A stretch of 25,431 nucleotides of DNA from Symbiodinium natans. Its lineage: Eukaryota; Sar; Dinophyceae; Suessiales; Symbiodiniaceae. The DNA lies in assembly GCA_905221605.1 (NCBI GenBank), contig CAJNDS010001271.1, positions 1 through 25,431 on the forward strand, given 5' to 3'. Below are positions 18,601 to 23,425 of the stretch, piece by piece; the first letter of the stretch is position 1; every line of letters starts with the position of its first letter. Both the position numbers and the translations under genes were made by a program. The notes under the pieces were generated by a model, which did no database searches, was not told the origin of the DNA, and saw only the letters and a program-made list of their open reading frames with translations.

Positions 18601-18763
18601 GCTCCAACGTAAGGTGACTTCGGACCACCTTACCCTTGCCCTTGCCTTTGCCCTTGGATCTGTTCTTGCCCTTGCCCTTGGCCTTGCCGAAGGCTGCGTT
18701 GGCTGCCAAGGACAACTGGATGGCGTGTCCTACCTCGGGAGAATCCTCGAGGAACTGCTCCAT
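9665..18763 (-). CDS. pol: Giant copia Pol polyprotein (protease-like, RapZ-like, integrase, RT, RNase H)
   Basis: This 3,032-aa ORF starts at ATG 18763; the frame is open from 18913. Seen in order: Lys/Gly-rich basic tract (28-47); CCHC zinc knuckle C69, C72, H77, C84 (six residues before the last Cys instead of four); GQYKGKT motif near 160; Cys-rich module C244-C309; protease-like segment with DEG at 650-652; RapZ C-terminal-like module about 870-1050 with the CTSNRHRS loop at 980-987; proline-rich linker about 1118-1155; coiled coil about 1216-1276; Arg/Ser-rich tract about 1276-1325; integrase zinc site H1946, H1951, C1979, C1982 and DDE residues D2009, D2072, E2107; reverse transcriptase with D2595 and VDD (D2684, D2685); RNase H with D2837, E2893, D2939. 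All key enzyme residues of integrase, RT and RNase H are present. Copia polyproteins are usually about 1,300-1,500 aa, so this one is more than twice that. The roles of the extra modules are unknown. Confidence 0.95.
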   Translation of the reverse strand: MEQFLEDSPEVGHAIQLSLAANAAFGKAKGKGKNRSKGKGKGKGKVVRSHLTLEQRRDKLKALKAKSRCMRCGGIGHWAGDPECKFPAGKAAGKAAHVAVTVLSSEEGLVIPSEAPDKDHSGFVVRAAASKSAASRSAAVASAAPMPIPMEMEGGDRKFYLGQYKGKTYNEIARLPAVVQWAQVQVNPSRQLQDFLAWFNRYYVIEGDEVVTRASIGIPEGTYVPRVKNKGGKKVPPNPPLEPCVQGCKDFTHAGSTMNWLRSTCRDCGKVTREPREVSYTNDPETCPHEIIDRRGSSRSVSRTFCKQCGTFIDEVPADFQRRRRDAANRMLNATVDSLSVMSNTQIAGESRDLEHDDVELIMGVFNDSVTTMIEMGMRVTPSVLHSRLSEAIVDALEPTGDSPDSWSRVGHVGIIDPTDLTKEERVLSRWERLVKGVNWQDHCVAWEDAFLMGHDRLGIAILEAQWADPAPAPSTGINLSLTLDDLEQARPESPQVPDPVGPEQGWTRLGQLPEIDPDEAIDDSLAFPDYDPYDPYLECTPTRRAALTEIWSSESSVSSRDSKPDPEPSSSSGLVPVLPTEEQQPRARGGYPSDAVTASLQRSHGNLGGKGSSGPRHAHAASTDIVHLDNLPMVDLWSPDEPDVWGALDEGCNSTCHSRTWAIQTEARLKAYGFQFPWLDSNPKSFSGLGATSRTLGKRKLPFCLELGDQGRTLAGVLDSHEVDTDAHNPLLISLFAQSTLGLVKDMRSCCCWLTDSDGEKHELRLARCKDTGLLLVNLSSFTLRGNEFPKCVRECKLQPSQTSQTPQRKSPPELVGSCDGLDPSGHPACTGLDLSGQSKAMAVPREVDYHEYLESGMLWDQVRPKTFTTPPPIVILSCGIKYYMNKEDGWWGKKARDPIHWADRVPQVFRDGYTLIVQDLRDLSDPANGAWNDHIGRHPEIIKGLVNAEAGQRLLRKNLVDLLDHYKRGEKVALVAFCTSNRHRSVAFGTTLAACLLAKGIEDHLLVHLNAITSWKGMVCGGGCSDCGEFSKPGLVNLGKHANSLLDALEGFDEANRHQNRGRSAPPAGRADAGQRGGATGSVPPVRAKAPSALHPGVWVSGSLPVPMQGGPIWPPSNKPAPPPPPAAPRQPPLPPPSKSPTVPSPPSPPAMALTPEVKSEESSRVSARLDYTPVVGTATTETTATASSSKASTTSKAPAVSATSIVPKAPPAEMENDVGYWRERCIRQEAANEHLQVRLVALETELREAKSSGESWLSRAIAAEKELEVVKRYERRPRSRSESYDSKDESRSRSRDDRSKDDRRGRERSGSMRPGRSGPRSTSAGPSIKEEPDEEEREARELETPASTPGHTPRDGEACVEPGAGGGSTQTPVEPLPVVDGMEGPLDHNRPWAANLSFPDLTKVASILRRTKPARYNSNGWIGPATKEQGMQCTLKHNIRFWVAHKDHSFVHRWDNALDDFTKSVFLFRGAERTFSIIQRDVDMRAALTIDAAELGDGDSFIILARSQKQRAADHTGGLPRVSTYRGEARPYGQSLRRPSASAEGRRTYNPNYRPGTGDKGYYSRQHSRGHSRDPSRDPRNRDVRPRRGYMDCPLQGSQLPVVESLDSEEPSAHIARKPPTPPPAPDRRKRTRSVSSDSSASSGSSGSGVSIPTGAKYFTPACNLAVLSKARRRTVHQGLQALRDHDKALRYLCNTVSEPVKGPAHTLVITSKPRAFQESGIRVIDVGLDAMKPWEAEGIRRTLQEVSPSLVVVAIEYQEPGLNHSEVVDEVIAHCECSGSDYLIADVADTERWGYFSVPMYPDIGHGDVSYVSNNSEIADAFEGWTGEGYPTMGPRSFWDLFSSDFLGWLINYANDHAAISLVATSYPVWDDGEIDDSEFPTFDSVENEDDVARMDPGEEAIQEDLELDEVQVPGLPKGEAERRAGWRKLPQRVRVAIRRLHRQFGHAPRKVLLNLLRAAKVDPQYLDGLRLLRCNECEENAPRRSAHSTSLPEKYVFNHTLGIDLLEVTDATGTKFQVLNMICLGTCFQLAEIVRQGPGQASSAKCLEAIQRRWITWAGHPKALKCDRGLHNRGVLARYMAAHGVDVTHAPLETPEAIGRVERHGGIIKGMARKVISQTQPRGWLEMQQVLDETCLTKNSLLRQGGYSPAQWVLGRAPRELPSILSEDGHADLGAIQDSLDPESAFALQHMVRAEAKKAFVQLDTSKRVQRALLRNARAIPGDYQVGDVVTFRRTKAGKTSWSPASRVIGFEGRSKESVWLLCENIPVLASAQNLRPATDAEALAFDILHGNAIIPEEIVKDQQGFDDYREPAPTGDHDPAPDVTLEEGPSDGPMPSILEEDEEHPRSRSPPGVRNRGPNSSNGPRIRGSSGLGTSQSSRSRRLSIAEPEQERTPGGSRRPSYDVQDDLPEQLRQHFQRVRDAEATPPRIVSDQNTALSATQARPRAKFIAFMANRAANISKEEAKSLPGSLNYYDCSPAVQRKIDESRKKEWMKYESFQAAIPVTGKILKDLLDEGHVPLPSKWVDTVKNIHEQHLESFDPEFKSRMVACGNFEGECGVRTDSPTSDIETHAMVCAFAASEGVPVQGSDIKNAYFQALPIDRIVLMRQPRGGLPGVDPEAMLLVRVPVYGLQDSGRGFWKRVDKDAKDVGLNASRIFPAFYYHTTGSKVDLLLTTHVDDFLWASTPTGDEIMNRLLERFEIGRKEIKRLRFCGKQFDQSGKDIVIDVSDNTRRTTYIDIAKGRQSSGPITQGEERQLRSVVGSLSWIARQGRPDILYKVSYLQSKVKGATVAILKEANKCLEIALAGKDFCIRYKNGPFDFMDLGVLTASDASFAGAPGLRSQQGRIHFLVPRKQLTTPGNCVFDVALISFGSTTIKRVCRATLQAETYALQSAQESGDRIRALLAELYGQGSPGADWYDRSRRTVPHMMLTDCRSLSEHLNVEVPSRVQDKRLQIELNALRQALFEDDGTRSTEVFPGAGDQVVWTSTATMIADCLTKSMRPDFLIKVLTACQYQIERQSEKQLG

Positions 18764-18913
18764 GGCGTTGAGGGCGATGGCCTCGTCCTCATCCAGCTCA
18801 TATTCCTCGAACTCTTCTTCCTCGGCAGGGGGTTCTTCCTCCCAGCTCTCCTCAGCAACAAAGGCTTCTTGGGCAAAGTGAGAGTCCTCTTCTGGGTACT
18901 CCTCTTCCTGCTC

Positions 18914-18916
18914 TTA
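18914..18916 (-). other. In-frame TAA between gag and pol
   Basis: After this TAA the same frame stays open for 50 codons to the ATG at 18763 and then for the whole of pol. Those 50 codons encode a segment about half Asp/Glu. The context is GAG-TAA-GAG, one base from GAA or CAA, in a Glu-rich stretch. It is therefore either a recent nonsense mutation or a readthrough site. The base context is not one of the well-known strong readthrough signals. Confidence 0.9.
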
Positions 18917-19951
18917 CTCGCCTGCGTCTTCGTCGATCGCAGGGAAGGCCTTGCGGGTAAAACCTTTACGCTTAGACCTATTAGATCCGTAAGATCTAGG
19001 ACCATAACCCTTGCCAGTGTTACGGTAAGGCTGGGGGTTGCTGCCTCCCAGCGCGCGGCCTTCGCGCAGATGAACACCTGTGTAGTGCTGCACCAAGGTG
19101 TTTGCTATCTGCTCGAACTTCTTCGGGTCGGCTGTGCAAGCCTTGACGACCAGGGCTTCTTGTCTAGATAGCCCAGAGAGCTCTAATAGTAGCTCTACGC
19201 GCATCGGCTCAGAGAGCTCGATGCTGGCATCCAGGGTTTTCAGGAGATTCCACCACCTCCGTCTACGGGAGATGTAACTCAGCATGCTTTCCCCTGCCTG
19301 CCTGGACAGGGTCCCTGGCCTCTGTCCCGCCCGGAACAACTCTCGGGCTTCCTCTGTCGCGCGGGGGAACACTACCTCCCGCATTCGTTCGATGAAGCTT
19401 CGAAGTCCCCCTGGAGCAGTTAGGGCATCTACACCGATGTCCCTCGCGAGTTCGAAGGCTTCGTCTCTGAGGCCTTCGAGAACACGGTGTACCATTTCTG
19501 TTCTTGCCTTCGTGCTCGAGGGGAGTCCTTCAAGGTACTCGAACGAAATGGGCTTCGCGGATTTGCCCGACTTCTTCGACCTCCGACTTCCCGCGCTGAG
19601 CTGGGAAAGCTTGTCGAAGTACTCGTCTGCTCCGCCTGGATGCAGACCTCCTTCTTCTTGAGGGCCTTCATGCTCCTCATCGGCTGTGTCCGCGGCCTCT
19701 GGCTCTCGGACGTTGTGGTCTGGGTCAACTTCTCCCTCCAGACCTGCTTCGGAGTCTCCTCGGGTACTCCTGGCTTGGGACGCTTTCGACCGAATAGCGT
19801 CTTCGTAGAGTTTCAGGCGCAGTTCCGTCCTGAACTTCCAGTCGTAGAACGTCGAGGGATCCCCATTGTAGATGTAGGACCCGGACTTCGTCTCGGCCAT
19901 ATGGCTCGAGCTTGCGCTGCCCCTAACATAGCGGAGACCTGCAACGGACAT
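18914..19951 (-). CDS. gag: Gag capsid-like protein of copia element
   Basis: The ORF is 345 aa and starts at ATG 19951 (an in-frame stop lies just upstream; Met18 is an alternative start). It should form the particle that packages element RNA. Residues about 24-45 carry a YNGDP...DWKFR segment typical of copia/UBN2-like gag proteins, followed by an acidic linker (about 65-110) and a helical, charged body (about 140-300) as expected for a capsid domain. The C-terminus is basic and Gly/Arg-rich before an acidic end. There is no zinc knuckle in this ORF: the CCHC motif lies downstream in pol. The stop TAA (18914-18916) is in the same frame as pol, with no second stop between, so gag was probably the N-terminal part of one polyprotein. 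Function is inferred from position and these motifs. Confidence 0.85.
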   Translation of the reverse strand: MSVAGLRYVRGSASSSHMAETKSGSYIYNGDPSTFYDWKFRTELRLKLYEDAIRSKASQARSTRGDSEAGLEGEVDPDHNVREPEAADTADEEHEGPQEEGGLHPGGADEYFDKLSQLSAGSRRSKKSGKSAKPISFEYLEGLPSSTKARTEMVHRVLEGLRDEAFELARDIGVDALTAPGGLRSFIERMREVVFPRATEEARELFRAGQRPGTLSRQAGESMLSYISRRRRWWNLLKTLDASIELSEPMRVELLLELSGLSRQEALVVKACTADPKKFEQIANTLVQHYTGVHLREGRALGGSNPQPYRNTGKGYGPRSYGSNRSKRKGFTRKAFPAIDEDAGE

Positions 19952-20186
19952 GCCGGAGGAAAAAGCTCAGGGGAGCAGTGGCGGCTCCGATGGGACGAAA
20001 GCACGGCCAAGGAAGGCCGGCAACCAAAGGGGTGCCACAGAGGGAAAGGCACAGGGCCAAGGTCAAACAGAGGAGTGTTTGAGAGAAAGAAAGGGAGTGC
20101 AAAGCAAGAGGGTCGAACTTGCGGGCTCGCCCAGGCCCGGACCAACACAGGCTAAAGCCACGCGTCGCAGGTGGCTATGCCTACCT
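19952..20186 (-). other. 5' untranslated leader of the retroelement
   Basis: The stretch lies between the primer-binding site and the first gag ATG. The sense strand is strongly pyrimidine-rich (many CT and CCC runs). An in-frame stop at 19967-19969 closes the gag frame upstream, which supports the gag start at 19951. A tRNA B-box-like string (GTTCGACCC, sense) lies at 20110-20118, but no convincing A box was found. Confidence 0.6.
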
Positions 20187-20198
20187 GCTCCGCTACCA
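20187..20198 (-). other. Primer-binding site, initiator-Met tRNA-like
   Basis: The sense strand reads C then TGGTAGCGGAGC directly after the 5' LTR. Its complement, GCTCCGCTACCA, ends in CCA like a mature tRNA 3' end and differs by one base from the CTCTGCTACCA end of animal initiator Met tRNA. Initiator tRNA priming is common in copia elements. The actual dinoflagellate tRNA was not available to compare. Confidence 0.7.
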
Positions 20199-20199
20199 G

Positions 20200-20356
20200 T
20201 TTGGGAAAAGCTGGCGGCTTTCACCTTTTCTCACTGCATAGACAGGTATGCTCAAGAGCGCTCTGTAAGCCAAATGTAGCGGATAAAATACAGTCAACAT
20301 CTATGCCATCAATACACTCTCATTCATGTCCAGGCTATACATAGGTGAGATTGAGA
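20200..20356 (-). repeat. 5' LTR (157 bp)
   Basis: Identical to the 3' LTR at 9384-9540. It should hold the promoter and transcription start of the element. No standard TATA box can be assigned with confidence, as is common in dinoflagellates. A primer-binding site follows after one base. Confidence 0.92.
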
Positions 20357-20361
20357 TTAAA
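20357..20361. repeat. Target site duplication, right copy (TTAAA)
   Basis: TTAAA immediately follows the right LTR and matches 9379-9383. The flanking host DNA on both sides is AT-rich, so the insertion target was an AT-rich patch between telomeric blocks. Confidence 0.8.
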
Positions 20362-20380
20362 TTTCATCCCAACCCAACAC

Positions 20381-20464
20381 CCCTAAACCCTAAACCCTAA
20401 ACCCTAAACCCTAAACCCTAAACCCTAAACCCTAAACCCTTAACCCTAAACCCTAAACCCTATA
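20381..20464. repeat. Interstitial telomeric block, C-rich
   Basis: About 12 CCCTAAA units, starting about 20 bp to the right of the retroelement's target duplication. Confidence 0.95.
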
Positions 20465-20589
20465 ACCCAAATCCCGAAGCCCTAAACCCTGTCAACTTGA
20501 AACCCCAAACCCCAAACCCTCCAAAAGTGATGCATGGGACGAGGCCCAAAAAAACTTCGTCAGCGACTCTTCGGCTCTGAAGAAGAGTT

Positions 20590-20645
20590 TGGGTTTAGGG
20601 TTTAGGGTTTAGGGTTTCGGGTTTAGGGTTTCGGGTTTAGGGTTT
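20590..20645. repeat. Interstitial telomeric block, G-rich
   Basis: TTTAGGG units with two TTTCGGG variants. Confidence 0.95.
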
Positions 20646-20667
20646 ACTCTGTGCTCGCTGAAGGGCA

Positions 20668-21058
20668 GCCCTATCAGAAAGCATAACATAAAGTTGAACA
20701 TAGCAGACAAGAGCCGAACAACCTTAGCCCACCCCCCCCCCCCCCCCCCCCCCCCCAGAAAGGCGAGAAGGCCCAAATCAACAACTTTAAAGCCCTAAAC
20801 CCTAAACCCTAAACCCTAAGCCCTAAACCCTCAGCGCTAAACCCTTCCCCATAAGCCGCCTAAGTATGGTAAAAGGTTCAGGGAATTCACTCCCTACTAC
20901 ACCCCTGAACCCTAAAACCTATTAACCCTAAACCCTAAACCATCACAGGAAGCATAGCAAAAAGTGAAACATAGCAGACAAAAAGCGGAACAACCTTAGC
21001 CCATCCCATCCCCCCCCCAAAAAAAATAACAAGGCAAGAAGGTCCTAGTCAACGACCC
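20668..21058. repeat. Pair of diverged dispersed repeats with poly-C
   Basis: About 115 bp near 20673-20790 resembles 20941-21058. Shared strings include ACATAGCAGACAA, GAACAACCTTAGCCCA, then a C run (C25 at 20732-20756; C9-A8 at 21010-21026), AAGGC.AGAAGG, and an adjoining CCCTAAA block. Confidence 0.8.
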
Positions 21059-21115
21059 TAAACCCTAAACCCTAAACCCTAAACCCTAAACCCTAAACCC
21101 TAAACCCTAAACCCT
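21056..21115. repeat. Interstitial telomeric block, C-rich
   Basis: About eight perfect CCCTAAA units. Confidence 0.95.
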
Positions 21116-21195
21116 ACGTCGAGTCATGGAAGGTCGCTGGGCCCTTGGCTTGGATGTCTGTGCCAAGAGGGGCCGGGCCTTGAGCCTACAAAGAG

Positions 21196-21345
21196 GTTTA
21201 GGGTTTAGGGCTTAGGGTTTAGGGTTTAGGGTTTGGGGTTTAGGGTTTAGGGTTTAGGGCTTGAGGGTTCAAGGTTCAGGGTTTGGGGTTTAGGGTTTGG
21301 TGTTTGGGGGTTTAGACCGGGTTTAGGGTTTAGGGTTTAGGGTTT
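21196..21345. repeat. Degenerate telomeric block, G-rich
   Basis: TTTAGGG, TTTGGGG, CTTAGGG and TTCAGGG units with unique interruptions. Confidence 0.9.
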
Positions 21346-21564
21346 CGGATTCTCCGAGACTTGCTTGAAGCTGTGCACTCACAAGGTTCTTGAGGACGCC
21401 AGCTTCAGGGGTGTTGGAACCCTACACCTTATCAACCCTAGAAACCCCAAATGTGGGTTTAGGGTTTAGAATTTAGGGTTTAGGGTTTGGGATTTACGAA
21501 CCCAATATAGTCACCCAAATAGTAGGATTCCCTGATTGCAATAAGGACCCCAATAATTAAGGTA

Positions 21565-21604
21565 CCCCCCCCCCCCCCAAAAAAAAAAAAAAAAAAAAAA
21601 AAAA
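21565..21604. repeat. C14-A26 compound tract
   Basis: Poly-C directly joined to poly-A; on the minus strand this is T26-G14, the same polarity as the tracts at 2649 and 5535. Confidence 0.9.
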
Positions 21605-21793
21605 CTTTCGGAAACCCCCAAATCCATCTCAAAACGCCGCATAGAAGGCCCAGCCCAGCCAGATCCGTGTCAGCTATGCGTCCTTCGTATGTACATGCGC
21701 GGGCGATGTCACATCACGCTTTCCGGTCGAGCTTCTCGCACGCCCTCGCAGCACAGTAGCCCAAGCCCCGTGCTCATGAAACCCATGCTCATG

Positions 21794-21858
21794 AAACCCC
21801 AGTTCAATCGATTAGGGTTTAGGGTTTAGGGTTTGGGGTTTAAACCCCAGTTCAATCG
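21794..21858. repeat. Telomeric block between perfect 17-bp direct repeats
   Basis: AAACCCCAGTTCAATCG occurs at 21794-21810 and 21842-21858. The 31 bases between are ATTAGGG, two TTTAGGG and TTTGGGG units plus TTT. The layout is that of an insertion with a target duplication. Another short direct repeat, TGCTCATGAAACCC (21771 and 21786), adjoins on the left. Confidence 0.9.
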
Positions 21859-21927
21859 TGCTTCAGCAACCCTGTTGGAACCCTCTTGCAAAAGGCTCCG
21901 CACTTCGCAAGGGTCGAACAGCACCCA

Positions 21928-21972
21928 CCCCTAAACCCTAAACCCTCAACCCTCAACCCTAGACCCTAAACC
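21928..21972. repeat. Interstitial telomeric block, C-rich
   Basis: CCCTAAA with CCCTCAA and CCCTAGA variants. Confidence 0.9.
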
Positions 21973-22084
21973 CAAGTTTAATCTAAGGGTAGTTCTTTGG
22001 ACCCTGAAAATGGTCCCTTACCTCCCTTAACGGTTTCTGAAGTATGTGCCCTTGGGCTGTATTCGGGTATATGAGCGGTATGTA

Positions 22085-22276
22085 AGGGGCCCCCTTGTCA
22101 AGGCCCACACCAAGGACCTCTGTAACCACACCGAAGTCAAGGTTTAAGGGGCTGAAAGCTTAGGGTTTAGGGTTTAGGGGTGCATAAAGGGACCCCTTTT
22201 AAAAGGCCCATATTGAGGGCCCAGGGAACTACCCGAAGATTTGGGCTCAAGGTGTAAGGGGCTGAGGGCTTAGGGC
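22085..22276. repeat. Diverged tandem duplication, period about 105
   Basis: Both copies share AAGGCCCA, CCGAAG, TCAAGGT.TAAGGGGCTGA and GCTTAGGG. The first copy has two extra TTTAGGG-type units after GCTTAGGG that the second lacks. Confidence 0.75.
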
Positions 22277-22345
22277 TGCAAGAGGTGTGCTGGAAAGCCG
22301 TCTGGAGCAGAACAGCCCAGCAAGCTGGCCGAAGACTGAAGAATC

Positions 22346-22382
22346 CTAAACCCTAAACCCTAGACCCTAAACCCTCAACCCT
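22346..22382. repeat. Interstitial telomeric block, C-rich
   Basis: About five CCCTAAA-type units. Confidence 0.9.
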
Positions 22383-22504
22383 GCCCCCAAGAAGTCGGCC
22401 TTTAGGGGTTTTCAGTTTGGGCTCGATTGTGTTTAAGCAGATGATGCAGAGCTTTGCAGAGCTTGAAAGACTCCAGGCCTTCAGGTTTGTAGGCTTTTAC
22501 GCAA

Positions 22505-22536
22505 GGGTTTAGGGTTTAGGGTTTAGGGTTCAGGGT
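22505..22536. repeat. Interstitial telomeric block, G-rich
   Basis: About four TTTAGGG-type units, the last TTCAGGG. Confidence 0.9.
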
Positions 22537-22606
22537 CAAGAGTTCAGGTGTATAAGGGCCACTCCCTTCGCTCCCGATTTTTTGACAAACCCTAAAGCTC
22601 CCTCCA

Positions 22607-22629
22607 CCCCCCGGCAAAAAAAAAAAAAA
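22607..22629. repeat. C6-GGC-A14 compound tract
   Basis: A short member of the poly-C/poly-A class. Confidence 0.8.
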
Positions 22630-22675
22630 TGAACCCCAAACCATTGTGCAACAAGCTTGGAAGGCCCAAGCCCTG

Positions 22676-22772
22676 AAACCCTAAACCCTAAACCCTAGAC
22701 CCTAAACCCTAAACCCTAAACCCTACACCCTAAACCCACCCTAAACCCTAAACCCTACACCCTAAACCTACA
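22676..22772. repeat. Interstitial telomeric block, C-rich
   Basis: CCCTAAA with CCCTACA and CCCTAGA variants. Confidence 0.9.
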
Positions 22773-22864
22773 CCCTTAAAGGCCCTCGGACCAGCCTATA
22801 AAGAGCTGACCACAGCTTAATTTGCCAGAAATGCAGGCAGGCCACCGGCACCGCGGAGTGGTCC

Positions 22865-22892
22865 AGGGTTAGGGTTTAGGGTTTAGGGTTTA
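22865..22892. repeat. Interstitial telomeric block, G-rich
   Basis: About four TTTAGGG units lying between GTCCAGG (22861) and CCTGGAC (22893), a 7-bp inverted pair. Confidence 0.9.
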
Positions 22893-23425
22893 CCTGGACT
22901 AACCTTGGGCCTGTTTTTTTAGGCCATGACTTTGAGGGTTGTTGATTTCGCACATTTCACAGAAAGAGGGTCAAACCCGGGCCTCTACATGAAAAAAACG
23001 CACATGATGGGAGTGCTCTGTCTTCAAAGATAGGTCGGCTGCCCTTTATATAAGCCCGCCCCCAAACAAAGAACCCATGAGCAAGGTACATCCGCAGAAG
23101 CCTGCGCTAAACCCTTTCCCACTAACCCTTGCAAACATGCCTCAGGAATTCAAAGACCAAGTGCCCTTGACCAACCTAGATCCTGAGAAGCCTTTCTCAA
23201 AACCCTTTCCCAACAGCCGGTGTAAACTTCCTGAAACAAAGCCCAACAAAGAACCCTTGAACCCTTCGGAAGCTACATCCTCAGAAGCCTTTCTCACAGC
23301 AATGGTTCTGCATCTGCCGGCTTCCCCGCCGTGGAACTGATCAGCCGCTTGGGCAAAAGTATAAGGAAGGGGATGCTTTCAATACACTTAATTTGTTAGG
23401 CTTCAGCTTCAGAGCGATGATCTCC

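Larger units (their letters stand above)
9384..20356 (-). mobile_element. Complete Ty1/copia-type LTR retrotransposon
   Basis: The element is about 10.97 kb and bounded by two identical 157-bp direct repeats, with a 5-bp TTAAA direct repeat outside both ends. In sense (minus) order it has 5' LTR, primer-binding site, pyrimidine-rich leader, gag, pol (zinc knuckle, protease-like, extra domains, integrase, reverse transcriptase, RNase H), polypurine tract and 3' LTR. Integrase before reverse transcriptase is the copia order. Zero differences between the LTRs, by eye, means insertion was recent. It is roughly twice the usual 5-6 kb copia length because pol carries extra domains. It sits in an AT-rich patch inside a telomeric-repeat mosaic. 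One in-frame TAA splits gag from pol; otherwise the coding frame is open throughout. Confidence 0.95.
20362..23425. other. Non-coding telomeric-repeat mosaic, right side
   Basis: Same character as the left side. The one longer ORF (23077-23340, plus) is made of internally repeated Pro/Lys-rich text and shows no family signal. The last 80 bp before the transposase-like stop codon hold no clear polyadenylation signal. Confidence 0.65.

Noticed and set aside
9674-20279. Many plus-strand ORFs of 60-232 codons over the retroelement (for example 18473-19171)
   Set aside because: They are antisense shadows of gag and pol, with no domain signal.
258-23055. Four TATATAAG-like strings (near 263, 1952, 8862, 23045) as promoters
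   Set aside because: Dinoflagellate promoters generally lack TATA boxes, none of these precedes a convincing gene, and the string is short.
23077-23340. 87-codon plus-strand ORF with TATA-like TTTATATAAG upstream
   Set aside because: The peptide is Pro/Lys-rich and comes from internally repeated DNA (for example AACAAAGAACCC at two places). No family signal.
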